A stretch of 64,000 bases of DNA from Chloroflexota bacterium (GCA_016234595.1 JACRBG010000027.1:62001-126000); one strand, 5' to 3'. Shown: positions 26,311 to 35,730, counted from the stretch's first letter. The notes: generated by a model from the letters alone, not told the origin. Numbers and translations are program-made.

Positions 26311-28980
26311 TTAGTTCGATGTTTCGGGCTGCAATTCAAGCCGGTCAGCCGCCGTTTGACGTATCACTTCGGCGTCCCAGCGCATATCATGATATTCAAC
26401 GGCCTGCCATGCTGGAATCATATCATCGTAGTGACCACTCGCTGGATGTCCACTTTGTCCGGTGCTGTGCATGGCCCGACTGCTGCCAAAATCATTCAAA
26501 TCCATGATAATCCGCATGGAGGGCAGGCTCGTAACCACCAAATTCAGTTCAGTCTCAGTCTCGACAAGGGTAAAGGCGGTCAGATTGACTGATGCAGCGC
26601 CACCGTTGACTGGATGTGGCCCACGATTAATCGGGAAGGGGCCGCTATCCAAAATGTTGCCTAGCCCCAAAAATTCCTCTTGCCCAATGATCCGGCTCGT
26701 AAAGGTGACTGCGTGTAAATCACCCCAACGCCATTGTGTTCGGTCAGCACCCAATCGCTCAATCAGCGTGTCGTAGGCATCTTGAAAGGCAGCAGCAAAA
26801 ATATCGTCGCGGGTCTCAACCGTATATTCTGTGCGGCGGTCGTCCCACCAAATATTATGGTTTTCATGGGCCAATTGAGAGAGTGACCACATCAACTGCT
26901 CGTCCATAACCGGATCGTCGCCAATTTCATCGGCATAAGTCAGTTGGGCGATGCGTGTCCAAAACAGTGTAAAGAGGATGGCTTGAGGACTGTCCATCTG
27001 ATTCTGTAAATCCCATTCTTTCAACCAATCGAGCGCATCGGCCAATTCGGGGGATTCAAATTTGAGGCTCAACAGGTAGGGCATCAATTCTTGGGCGAAA
27101 ACGTTTTGGTTATCCCCTTGTATCCGCGCAAATGTGTCAGGGGTATGCCGCTCGATGGATTTCAAAATTTCCTCAATCCGCGCGGCGCGATAGCCAACAT
27201 TCCACTGCTGCCCAAATTCGGTATTCATCTGCTCGGTTCGTCCGAATAGGGCTGGATCATCCGCACTCAGTTTTTGGGCCAATTGGCTGTAATAACTGAG
27301 TGGGACAGGGGCATTGTTGGCACTGATAATCATGCCGTCGGGTGGATTATAGACGTTGGGTAATTCCTCAAATGGAACGGAGCCACGCCAATCATAACGA
27401 TCTTCCCACCCCGGCATGGGCATTTGCCCAGTGTGCCCGATGGTACGCACAGGTAGCCACCCCGCTGTTTGAGCGCCGATGTTGCCCAATGTATCGGCAT
27501 AGAGGAAATTAGTGGGGGTATTTTTCCAGTTGGCAAGAGCGGCTCGAAAATCCGCCCAATTCTGTGCCCGATTAATTTGCAAAATGACCCCAACCGAATC
27601 ATTGGCCTTCAATAATCCCGTCCAATGCAGAGCTATTGCTTGGTGGGGGCTTTTAAAAATCTTGTCGTCATTACGTACTGCATCTAAATCGGTGATGACG
27701 GGGCCAAAACGGGTTTGATAAATGGTGTATTCAATTGGTTCAGCATCGCGTATCTCTATTTGCACGGTTTGCTGTTCCATCGGCATCCATGCCCCATCGA
27801 ATTTATATTGGGTGGGGTCGTCCGGGTTTAATTGCAGTAAATAGAGGTCTTGCGTATCTGCTCCTAACGTAGACATGCCCCACGCAATTTGATCGTTGTG
27901 TCCAATCAACACCCCCGGCACGCCTGCGCTGGTAAACCCCGCGATGTTATAGGGGCACTCCGGGCTGAATGTAATGCAGTGCAGGCCCATTTCAAACCAT
28001 GCCGAAGGGATTTCAGGTGCTTGCTGCCAATCGTTAGCGATTAGAGGATAACCACTTTCAGTGTGTGCCCCTTGAATCACCCATGCACTTGATGCTGGCG
28101 TGGTGGTAAAACCGAGAATCGTCATCAGGTCAGGGGTCATCCCGCCGACCAACGGCATATCGAGCGCCCCCATTGGCCCCTCAAAGGCCGTTTCATCGGG
28201 TAAAACAGGTGGCTTGGTGGGGGTCGGTGAATTTTGTGGGGTCAATCCCAATTCAGCATTACTAAACACGGTCGGGTGAACAGTGTAGGGATACCCGCCA
28301 TAGTAGCTTTCCATCAGGACGGGGTCGAGTTTGCGGGAAAGTTCAGCCTGTTCAATTTCCGACCAGAAACTGGTGTCTTGCTCCCACGCCATCATTTTGA
28401 ACCATAGCAGTGAATCCACCGGTTGCCATGCTTCCAGTTCAAAATCGCCCCCTAAAATGCCTAAGACCGCGTCCAACCCGAGCAGGCTGTATTCGGTGGC
28501 AAGGTCTTTGGGGCTTTGATCTTGAATATAAGCGTTGACCCCCTCACTATAGGCTTCCAAGATAACCCGTGTTTCAGGGGAGATGGCCTCTAAATCACGC
28601 TGGGCCGCTTCATACCAACCAAGGGTGCGAATGACCCGGTCAGCATTTTGGATGGTTTCGTTCACGCCAATCAGTTCGCTTAACCGTCCCATGCCCAAAT
28701 AGCGGCTGATTTCCATCTGCCACCAACGGTCTTGAGCATGAACATAGCCCTGTGCAAAAAAGAGGTCATGGGTGTTATCGGCATAGAGATGGGGGACGGC
28801 CCAGTTGTCGCGGTAAATGACGACTTCACTTTGCAACCCGGCGACTTTTAATGAACCGTCGGTTTTGGGAATGGGGTTAAAGTAGAATGAATAGGTGGCA
28901 TACCCCGCCAGCGCGCCTGATACTAGAATAATCATTGCCAGAAGTGCCAGAACGACTCTGACTTTCCGTTTAAGTAGCAT
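26311..28980 (-). CDS. Penicillin acylase family (Ntn-hydrolase) protein
   Basis: An 889-aa N-anchored or secreted enzyme. A hydrophobic segment at about residues 8-30 is followed by the A-chain part (RDNWAVPHLYADNTHDLFFAQGYVHAQDRWWQME). The expected autoproteolysis site is Ser297 in PAS-SAW (family GSNxW), which becomes the N-terminal nucleophile of the B chain; Ser-Asn is here Ser-Ser. Members cleave amides such as penicillins, acyl-homoserine lactones or acylated peptides. The family is clear, the substrate is not. The frame opens with TTG at 29034, but ATG 28980 gives the normal start. First gene of a secreted-protein operon. Confidence 0.8.
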   Translation of the reverse strand: MLLKRKVRVVLALLAMIILVSGALAGYATYSFYFNPIPKTDGSLKVAGLQSEVVIYRDNWAVPHLYADNTHDLFFAQGYVHAQDRWWQMEISRYLGMGRLSELIGVNETIQNADRVIRTLGWYEAAQRDLEAISPETRVILEAYSEGVNAYIQDQSPKDLATEYSLLGLDAVLGILGGDFELEAWQPVDSLLWFKMMAWEQDTSFWSEIEQAELSRKLDPVLMESYYGGYPYTVHPTVFSNAELGLTPQNSPTPTKPPVLPDETAFEGPMGALDMPLVGGMTPDLMTILGFTTTPASSAWVIQGAHTESGYPLIANDWQQAPEIPSAWFEMGLHCITFSPECPYNIAGFTSAGVPGVLIGHNDQIAWGMSTLGADTQDLYLLQLNPDDPTQYKFDGAWMPMEQQTVQIEIRDAEPIEYTIYQTRFGPVITDLDAVRNDDKIFKSPHQAIALHWTGLLKANDSVGVILQINRAQNWADFRAALANWKNTPTNFLYADTLGNIGAQTAGWLPVRTIGHTGQMPMPGWEDRYDWRGSVPFEELPNVYNPPDGMIISANNAPVPLSYYSQLAQKLSADDPALFGRTEQMNTEFGQQWNVGYRAARIEEILKSIERHTPDTFARIQGDNQNVFAQELMPYLLSLKFESPELADALDWLKEWDLQNQMDSPQAILFTLFWTRIAQLTYADEIGDDPVMDEQLMWSLSQLAHENHNIWWDDRRTEYTVETRDDIFAAAFQDAYDTLIERLGADRTQWRWGDLHAVTFTSRIIGQEEFLGLGNILDSGPFPINRGPHPVNGGAASVNLTAFTLVETETELNLVVTSLPSMRIIMDLNDFGSSRAMHSTGQSGHPASGHYDDMIPAWQAVEYHDMRWDAEVIRQTAADRLELQPETSN

Positions 28981-29032
28981 AAGGGACTTGCCCACTATTC
29001 TTTCAATTGATTCCAAGCGTCTTGAACTATAC

Positions 29033-29070
29033 AAAAAACAGACCGGGAAAACAACCTTTGTCCGGTCTTT
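29033..29070 (-). terminator. Terminator of the M50 protease transcript
   Basis: AGACCGG at 29040-29046 pairs with CCGGTCT at 29062-29068. On the minus strand the stem is followed by GTTTTTTG, so it should end the transcript of the protease gene whose stop is at 29100. Confidence 0.65.
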
Positions 29071-29099
29071 TGTAACTTGGGGTAGTACCGAAAGCGGCT

Positions 29100-30218
29100 C
29101 TAAATCCCGCGTGCTTGTTGTTCGGCAAAAGCAATCAATTCCCGCTGCGACAGCAACCCGATTGGTTGTTGATTGGCGGTTACCAGCAGATAGGGTTCGC
29201 GCTGCAAATCTTCATTGCGTAGGGTGTCATACAAATCTTGATAGGCGTCAACGGCACGAACACTGCTAATAGGGGTCATCACGTTCTCAACCCGCACCCC
29301 GCCCCAGCCGATACGTGGGATGCGGCGCAGTACATCGAGTGACAAAAAGCCAATGGTATGCCCATCTCGAATCACGGGGGAGGAGGTGGCCGTACCGCCA
29401 ATTGCCATGCGATCGATTGCATAGGCAAGGGGCCAATCGGGGTTGAGGGGTTGGCCCTGTCGCACCAATCGCCCCAATGGAATTCCGCGTAGGCTTTCGC
29501 GCACTTGGGCTGTCTGTAGATGATTTTTGGCGGCGCTTAATAAAAACCACCCCAAGAAGATGCCCCATAAACCACTGCCCATCAGAACTCGTCCAGTAAA
29601 CAATGAGAGTATGCCAGATAGAATGGCAAGATAGGCAAAGCCTTGGCTCAGATAACTTGCTAAACGGGTTGCTTGTAGATAGTTTTTGCTGAAGAACCAA
29701 AAAATGGCTCGGAATACTCGTCCGCCATCCAATGGAAAAGCCGGAATCATGTTAAAGGCCGCGAGGATGATGTTGATCTCACCTAGCCAGAAAAACATCT
29801 CGCCATAAATATCATGGCGACCCAATGGCAGATATAACCCCATAAAGATGCCACCTAACAACAAACTGCTGAGTGGCCCAACCAATGCAATCCAAAATTC
29901 AGCAGTGGGTGTGCGCGGGTCTTCTTCAATTTCGGCGACCCCACCCATAAAAAACAGCACAATCCGACGGACACGCACTTTAAAAACCTTTGCCATCAGC
30001 GCATGGGCAAACTCATGCCAGAGGATGGAGAAGAAAAAGACAACAGCCGTCGCCATGCCTAACAGCCAATAGACCAATTCGCTGTAGCCGGGGGCTTGAT
30101 TGGGCAAAATTAAACTTGATAGCTGGAATGTTACCAGCGCAGCGATAAACAGCAGACTATAGTTTAATCCGACTTCAATCCCAAGAAATTTTCCTAAACG
30201 TATCGAAGAAGACGTCAT
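29100..30218 (-). CDS. M50 family site-2-type metalloprotease with CBS region
   Basis: A 372-aa polytopic zinc metalloprotease of the S2P/SpoIVFB group. The zinc motif is HEFAH (His68, Glu69, His72) in a transmembrane helix, and the second motif is NMIPAFPLDGGR; both are intact. The C-terminal 130 residues hold two CBS repeats (SSPVIRDGHTIGFLSLDVL, VMTPISSVRAVDAYQDL, QPIGLLSQRELIAF). Members cut transmembrane segments of anti-sigma factors or other membrane proteins; CBS domains often sense adenosine nucleotides. It lies 24 bp after the small membrane protein gene and probably shares its transcript. No obvious anti-sigma substrate is encoded nearby. Confidence 0.85.
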   Translation of the reverse strand: MTSSSIRLGKFLGIEVGLNYSLLFIAALVTFQLSSLILPNQAPGYSELVYWLLGMATAVVFFFSILWHEFAHALMAKVFKVRVRRIVLFFMGGVAEIEEDPRTPTAEFWIALVGPLSSLLLGGIFMGLYLPLGRHDIYGEMFFWLGEINIILAAFNMIPAFPLDGGRVFRAIFWFFSKNYLQATRLASYLSQGFAYLAILSGILSLFTGRVLMGSGLWGIFLGWFLLSAAKNHLQTAQVRESLRGIPLGRLVRQGQPLNPDWPLAYAIDRMAIGGTATSSPVIRDGHTIGFLSLDVLRRIPRIGWGGVRVENVMTPISSVRAVDAYQDLYDTLRNEDLQREPYLLVTANQQPIGLLSQRELIAFAEQQARGI

Positions 30219-30242
30219 CCCAATATCGCCCTTTCCAGAACC

Positions 30243-30437
30243 CTATTCGTGTTTCCCTAAATCATCATGTGGAGGCGTTGGTTTCCCAAAAAAAGTATTC
30301 CAAACCTGTTTAATAATACTGGTGTTTTTGTCATCCGAAATGCGGGCCATAATCAGCAAACTTATGCCGATACCCAACCCGATTGCTGCAAGGGCCAAAA
30401 AAAGAAATGTTCCGATGGGGAAGCCGTCAATATCCAA
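30243..30437 (-). CDS. Small single-pass membrane protein
   Basis: A 64-aa protein with one transmembrane helix (FLFLALAAIGLGIGISLLIMA) and a cytoplasmic tail rich in charged residues. It starts with TTG at 30437 and has only a weak Shine-Dalgarno, but it lies 15 bp after the GTPase-like gene and 24 bp before the M50 protease gene on the same strand, which supports it. Unknown function; it could be a partner or substrate of the protease. Confidence 0.5.
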   Translation of the reverse strand: MDIDGFPIGTFLFLALAAIGLGIGISLLIMARISDDKNTSIIKQVWNTFFGKPTPPHDDLGKHE

Positions 30438-30452
30438 CGATAGTTTGTCTCT

Positions 30453-31045
30453 CTATAAAGCTTGTACCCGTAAAATGGCTTGTTCGGTCAATGATTCAGA
30501 CGGGAGCATCTGCAATAATTCTACCACGACCTTTTTTACGCTTTCTTTGTCCAATGCGTTGCACACACTTATTTTGTCTATACCCCAATGCTTCGGCATC
30601 GCTTCAATATACTCATTTTGGGAAACCATATCTTTGTTTTCTCGCACATTGGCGGCAACAAGGTAGGGGATTTGAGTCTCTTTTGTTGTAGCAATATAGG
30701 ACTTAACCTCCCGAAAACTTGCTGGTTGAGAGGGATCAAACAAAACAAGAATGCATTGTATAGATGGGGGTAAGGCACTAAGTTCCTTTGGGATCCAATA
30801 ACCTGGAAAACGCATTGCTGAGGGATTATAAAAAAATATATAGAAGATTTGTCATTAATCTGGATTAAAGGTTGACTGAAATCTGAGATGAGTTTTTTTG
30901 TGCCATCAGGCAGGGTCTCAATATAGTATTTTTCTTTTCGACCATAAATGGTGTCTATAAATCGGTCCCTACCACCAAAAATTGGGCCTACTACAAAGAA
31001 GGCAATAACACTGGCTGGAAGATTTGAATTGTTATCAGAGGACAT
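30453..31045 (-). pseudogene. Ras-like GTPase-fold gene, frame broken at a T7 run
   Basis: Two overlapping frames join into one protein of about 197 aa if a single -1 shift is made at 30830-30836. The first part (ATG 31045) has VIAFFVVGPIFGGRDRFIDTI; the second has YNPSAMRFPGYWIPKEL, CILVLFDPSQPASFREV and IPYLVAANVRENKD, then DKESVKKVVVELLQ. This order matches the bacterial Ras-like family near MglA. Every nucleotide motif is degenerate: the P-loop GKT is GRD, the TPGQ switch II is NPSA, and NKxD is NVRE. It is either a pseudo-GTPase made through slippage, a decaying gene or a sequencing error at the run. Confidence 0.65.
30830..30836 (-). other. Slippery heptamer (T TTT TTT) at the frame break
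   Basis: On the minus strand the zero frame reads TAT TTT TTT ATA, placing a U_UUU_UUU heptamer exactly where a -1 shift joins the two halves of the GTPase-like protein. I saw no clear downstream stem-loop or upstream Shine-Dalgarno-like stimulator. Confidence 0.5.
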
Positions 31046-31210
31046 TATTCACCCATTCCACGACTATGCTTTGTTATCGTAGCATAATATCGTTCGACAG
31101 ACGTTAGAAGCATCCTAGAAATTGGGATGAACCCCCAAGCACATTTTTGGTGTTCTTACGGCCAAATATATAATCTACTCCCATAATCAATGACACCACT
31201 TGACAATCCC

Positions 31211-32725
31211 CTACCGTTTTACACCATCCACTCCTATCCCTGTTGATGGGTTCGCTAGCCAACTGCGTTTGGTCTGGATGGCGCTTTCATATAGGTCTAT
31301 ATATTGGCGGGCACTCTTGTCCCAACCCCAGTCCATGCGCATTCCGCGCTCCTGCATTCGTTCAAAAGCCTTACGTTTGGTGCGGTAGGTCTCAATGGCC
31401 CAGCGCAGTGTGCCCACAACGGCTTCGGGCGTTTCCCATAAAAATGAAAACCCTGTTCCTACGCTGCCCGCCCCATTGTCATAATTGACGACCGTATCTT
31501 TTAGCCCGCCTGTTTCACGTACGATAGGCAGGCAACCGTAACGCATGGCGATCATTTGGGATGTGCCACATGGCTCATAGCGGCTTGGCATCAACAGAAA
31601 GTCACTGCCTGCGTAAATCCGCTGGGCGAGGATGGGGTCATAGGTGGTATAGGAGCGCACCTTCCAATGAAAATCATTGCTGAGTTTCCATAGGGCAAAT
31701 TGCAGGTTATCCTCCCCTGAACCCAACGCGATGACCTGCACATCGGTGTCTATGCAAAGCCAACGCAAGGCATCAACCGCCAAATCAATGCCCTTTTGAT
31801 CTACCAGCCGGGATACTAAGCCAATGACTGGAATATCGTCATTGACAGGTAGCCCCACCAATTCTTGCAGGCCACGCTTGTTGTGGATACGTTGGGTACG
31901 GAAATTGTCGGCATCAAATTTGTGAAAGATGCGGGAATCAGTGGCGGGATTGTAGAGGTCGGTATCGAGGCCATTCAAAATGCCGCTGAAATCAGCATCA
32001 CGGATGCGAATCAATGGCTCTAGGCCCTCACCGAAGCGGTGATAATGCAGTTCGGTGGCGTGGTGGGGGCTAACCGTGTTTAGTTTTTCAGCGTAGGCCA
32101 ATCCAATCGCTAATAAATCACCCGTGCTATTCATCAACTCTAAGGCCCAGTGGTCACGCGGGGGTAATCCAACGGCATCTAGCCAAACACCTGCCATTTT
32201 GCCTTGATAGGCCATGTTGTGGATCGAGATAACGGAAGCTATTTTGTTCCAACCCTCGACAAAGCGAGTGGTATATAACAAAAAGGGAATCAACCCAGTG
32301 TGCCAATCATGCACATGGATGACATCCGGCCACCATTTTTCACCATCCGCACCATTGGCTAGTTCCCACACAGCGCCCATGGCCGCTTGTGAGAAAAAGA
32401 TAAAACGTTGATTGTCCCAATGGGTGTCGGTATAGATGTAACGTTCGCTAAAAAAGGGCCAGCTTCGCAGGAAGTAGATTGGCACGCCTTTATAGTCGGT
32501 TTTGCTGACCAATACATCGGCTGTGCCCACCGCGCGGGTATAGCGAAATTGGAAATCGTAGGTCAGGCCATATTTTTCGCCATCAATTGTGCCATAATGC
32601 GGAATCAGCACTCGGGCATCAACGCCTAATTTGCGGAGTGCGACGGGTAAACTGCCGACCACATCACCTAATCCGCCTGTTTTAGCAAAGGGATCGGCTT
32701 CAGCAGCGATAAAAAGAACGTTCAT
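31211..32725 (-). CDS. glgA: Glycogen synthase (ADP-glucose, GT5)
   Basis: A 504-aa cytoplasmic GT-B enzyme. The N-terminal ADP-glucose motif is KTGGLGDVVGSLP, typical for GlgA; other blocks are HVHDWHTGLIPFLLY, LNTVSPHHATEL, FSGILNGLDTDLYNPATD, VSRLVDQKGIDLAV and SRYEPCGTSQMIAMRYG with the nucleotide-binding Glu. It elongates alpha-1,4-glucan from ADP-glucose. GGAGCT precedes the ATG. It is the last gene of a menA - GT-C - glgA cluster; glgC is 8 kb away on the same strand. Confidence 0.92.
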   Translation of the reverse strand: MNVLFIAAEADPFAKTGGLGDVVGSLPVALRKLGVDARVLIPHYGTIDGEKYGLTYDFQFRYTRAVGTADVLVSKTDYKGVPIYFLRSWPFFSERYIYTDTHWDNQRFIFFSQAAMGAVWELANGADGEKWWPDVIHVHDWHTGLIPFLLYTTRFVEGWNKIASVISIHNMAYQGKMAGVWLDAVGLPPRDHWALELMNSTGDLLAIGLAYAEKLNTVSPHHATELHYHRFGEGLEPLIRIRDADFSGILNGLDTDLYNPATDSRIFHKFDADNFRTQRIHNKRGLQELVGLPVNDDIPVIGLVSRLVDQKGIDLAVDALRWLCIDTDVQVIALGSGEDNLQFALWKLSNDFHWKVRSYTTYDPILAQRIYAGSDFLLMPSRYEPCGTSQMIAMRYGCLPIVRETGGLKDTVVNYDNGAGSVGTGFSFLWETPEAVVGTLRWAIETYRTKRKAFERMQERGMRMDWGWDKSARQYIDLYESAIQTKRSWLANPSTGIGVDGVKR

Positions 32726-32738
32726 ATTTTAGCTCCAA

Positions 32739-34703
32739 TCAATAAAGGCTTGGCGGTGGAACCTCGATATCGAGTTGTTGTTGTCCATCGCCCGTTGCAA
32801 GTATACAAATATGTAAATTGGCCCGACGATTTTGCCGAATAAAAGTATAATCTGCGCAGGTATCGCTGGTTGATTCAGGTGAATTTTCAGGTTGCCATCC
32901 CCAACGATTCATCTGTTTTTGCAGCCATTCGCCTACATCTTCATTTTCCGAGATATTGAACTGCACCGCAAACGGCTCAGCCTCTGGATTAGCTGATTTT
33001 AGATAATCACGCAGGGTGCGCCGTTCATTCCATGTGGGGCTGGGTATCCAAAGCTCATAATTGAAACCATTCATCGGGATGGCCTCGGTGACAGTATAAG
33101 CATCATAGATGGTTTCGAGGATGGGAGGGGGATAGAAACCAGCCCGCAAGATGATCAGGCCAAATTCGTGATTCTCCAGCATGGTAATAAGTTCGGTGGG
33201 GTCGTATTTACCCTGCTCATAGAGGTTTTTGAGTTGGACACCATTGGTTATGACTTCCCGACCCGCCTGAATGGTGAATCCAGCATCTTCAGAAATAACC
33301 AACCCATCGGTGTGGCGGATTCGATCCACAATTTTCCACCCATTGGCCTCGTCTTCGGCGCTGGTAAAATGGCCCGTTACGGCATAACCGACTGTCCATC
33401 CCGCCGAATCATAAAGCGGGTAACGGTGTCCAAATTTCGGCTCGACCCCGAGCGCATCACTCAATTTGCCAAATATCGGCCCACTGGTGGGGAGTTTGAT
33501 GACCGTCAGGCTGTAAACTAGCACTAAGCCGAGCGACAGAAATCCGGTAGCATGGGTTACAATGGCACGATTGCCCTGTAGGGGTTTTTTCAAAAAGCTG
33601 AATAGCTGGGTAAGGTAATTTTCAGGAAATACCCAATCCCCTTGCAGCATTTTGGCGACAAAAATACCTGCCAAAATACATGCCGCTGCCAAACTTGTGA
33701 CAAAATAGCTATCGCCTGCACCCCATTTACCTGCAAGAGCAGTATTGGCCGTTGCTGCCAAAAACCACACACTGTAAAGGGATAGTCGTGTGAAATAAAG
33801 TTCATACGCGACCATCAATCCAGCCAACATCAATATAGGCCAATGGAGACGCAGATACTGCTTTATCAGCCCAGAAAATTGACCCGGCACAAATGGATTG
33901 ACATTTGAGGCAATGATATTGGTGTACCAATAGCCATTGGTAATGACGTATAAAATCGCAAAAATCGCGCCCGCGGCGGTGATCACTCCCGCGCCATAGA
34001 TAATTGCTCGGCGGGGATTGCGTAGGAACATCCATAAAAAGACCGCCACTACTGTCGCATAGGCGAGTTGTTTGGTATAACCCGCTGCGACTAGAAGCAT
34101 ACATCCAAGAATGAGTACACGCCGTCTTTTATGTTTCTCAGAATCGGGGTATTCATGGGCCACTGTTGCTAATACGACGGCTAATGTTTCCAGCATGACC
34201 ATAAACAAATGCTGTCGGAGCAGAGGGGCGATGTGATATACGTAGTTTGAGGCGAGAAAGGCCAACCCTGCAATCAGGCTAACTGTTTTGTAGCGGGTTT
34301 GGTGATGTACGGCCCAACCAATTGCACCTGCCGTGACCAGTGTGGCTATGAAGACAATCAACCGACCATACCAATATTCTGGGCCAAAAATCCACACGAA
34401 CGGCACCATCACCACATGATAAAAGGGCGGGTAGCCACTGGCATAAAAGGGGAAGGGGTCGTTATCGCAGTAGGGGCATTTGCCGTCCGCTATCAAGATA
34501 GCATTATTCAACTCCATCCCTTCCGCTTGGTCATAGTCGAATGGGAATTGGATAAGATTGATGCCAAAAGCGAGATAGATGAATAAGTGTCCCGCCAAAA
34601 TCAGCACCAGTAAGGCAAGCAGGCCCTTTCTGAGCCATGCCCATAAGTTCTTTTCAGTTTTGACGGGTTGTAGAATGTCCATTGAAGGAACGGCACTTGT
34701 CAT
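32739..34703 (-). CDS. GT-C family membrane glycosyltransferase, distinct type
   Basis: A 654-aa protein with about 11 transmembrane helices and a long soluble C-terminal domain. The acidic loop after the first helix holds FDYDQAEGMELNNA, the GT39/ArnT-like signature, followed by YASGYPPFYH; sequence and length differ from the two copies at the left of the window. It would transfer a sugar from a lipid-phosphate carrier at the outer face. ATG 34703 has AAAGGA 6 nt upstream and is preferred to the upstream codon at 34730. Between menA (10 bp) and glgA (13 bp). A conserved CPYC pair (KCPYCDND) in the loop is unusual. Confidence 0.7.
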   Translation of the reverse strand: MTSAVPSMDILQPVKTEKNLWAWLRKGLLALLVLILAGHLFIYLAFGINLIQFPFDYDQAEGMELNNAILIADGKCPYCDNDPFPFYASGYPPFYHVVMVPFVWIFGPEYWYGRLIVFIATLVTAGAIGWAVHHQTRYKTVSLIAGLAFLASNYVYHIAPLLRQHLFMVMLETLAVVLATVAHEYPDSEKHKRRRVLILGCMLLVAAGYTKQLAYATVVAVFLWMFLRNPRRAIIYGAGVITAAGAIFAILYVITNGYWYTNIIASNVNPFVPGQFSGLIKQYLRLHWPILMLAGLMVAYELYFTRLSLYSVWFLAATANTALAGKWGAGDSYFVTSLAAACILAGIFVAKMLQGDWVFPENYLTQLFSFLKKPLQGNRAIVTHATGFLSLGLVLVYSLTVIKLPTSGPIFGKLSDALGVEPKFGHRYPLYDSAGWTVGYAVTGHFTSAEDEANGWKIVDRIRHTDGLVISEDAGFTIQAGREVITNGVQLKNLYEQGKYDPTELITMLENHEFGLIILRAGFYPPPILETIYDAYTVTEAIPMNGFNYELWIPSPTWNERRTLRDYLKSANPEAEPFAVQFNISENEDVGEWLQKQMNRWGWQPENSPESTSDTCADYTFIRQNRRANLHICILATGDGQQQLDIEVPPPSLY

Positions 34704-34713
34704 GAGATTCCTT

Positions 34714-35634
34714 TTAGATGAGTATGCCAATCAACCAGCCCACTACATAGGCGATGCCGAACCAGCGATGCAGTCGAGCCGTACGTACAAATACTTGATG
34801 GAGCTCCGCTGGATTATCTTTATGCTGGGCCATCATGCAGAGTACCACGGCTTCTGCCAGCAAGAATATGACAATTAAGGTCATTACAGGCGCGATATTG
34901 AGGATGACCAAAATCAGCGTTGCAACAAATGCCCCCGCTGTCAGGAATTGATATTCTAAGACCGCAAAACGTCGCCCGAAAATAACGGCCAGTGTACGTT
35001 TGTTTCTGGCTTTGTCGGCCTCTAGGTCACGCAGATTGTTGGCATGTAGGATATTGGCGACCAAAAATGCAATCGGCAACGATGCCCAAATGGTATCGTT
35101 ATTGACTTTTTCCGCCAATACATAATACGTGCCTAACACAATCAACGGCCCCATAAAAATGAATACCGCGATTTCACCCAAGCCGATATAAGCTAATGGT
35201 AGCGGGCCTGCGGTGTATAAAATTACCACGATGGCCCCGCCTACACCCAGCCACAGTACCAATAGCCCGGTCACGGCAACAAAGTACAGGCCGATCAAGC
35301 AGCCTAGAACCAGCGTGACAATACCGCCTACTAAAACTTGGCGAGGAGTGAGGACGCCGCGTGCGATAATCATGCCGAGGCCATGGGTTTTGCCTTCATC
35401 CGCACCCTTTTTGTGATCAAAATATTCATTGAGGAAATTGGCGCTGATTTGTAAACATAATACCCCAAGTAGGGCCAATAGAAAGCGCAAGAGGTTAAAT
35501 TGATCGTGTTCCCATGCCATTACCCCACCGAGGGCGACGGGGATATAGGTTGCGGTGAGGCTGCGTGGACGGGCCGCTTGATACCAAATATTCAATTGTT
35601 TTTGCCAAGTTGCTGTCGCGGTTGTGTTTGTCAT
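34714..35634 (-). CDS. menA: 1,4-dihydroxy-2-naphthoate polyprenyltransferase-like UbiA protein
   Basis: A 306-aa UbiA-superfamily membrane protein with about eight helices. The first prenyl-diphosphate motif is NFLNEYFDHKKGADE and the second is LRDLEADKARNKRTLAV, with LGEIAVFIFMGPLIVLGTYY between, the MenA pattern. MenA attaches a polyprenyl chain to dihydroxynaphthoate in menaquinone synthesis. GGAATAATC precedes the ATG. It is the first gene of the minus-strand cluster with a GT-C enzyme and glgA. Other UbiA transferases remain possible because no other men genes are in the window. Confidence 0.75.
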   Translation of the reverse strand: MTNTTATATWQKQLNIWYQAARPRSLTATYIPVALGGVMAWEHDQFNLLRFLLALLGVLCLQISANFLNEYFDHKKGADEGKTHGLGMIIARGVLTPRQVLVGGIVTLVLGCLIGLYFVAVTGLLVLWLGVGGAIVVILYTAGPLPLAYIGLGEIAVFIFMGPLIVLGTYYVLAEKVNNDTIWASLPIAFLVANILHANNLRDLEADKARNKRTLAVIFGRRFAVLEYQFLTAGAFVATLILVILNIAPVMTLIVIFLLAEAVVLCMMAQHKDNPAELHQVFVRTARLHRWFGIAYVVGWLIGILI

Positions 35635-35730
35635 TGATTATTCCATTTCTGATGCGTGCCACATTGTAGCGAACCCATCCCGCGATAAGCAATATGCAAG
35701 CAAACAGGTGTTCGGTTTTTCGCAAATTTG

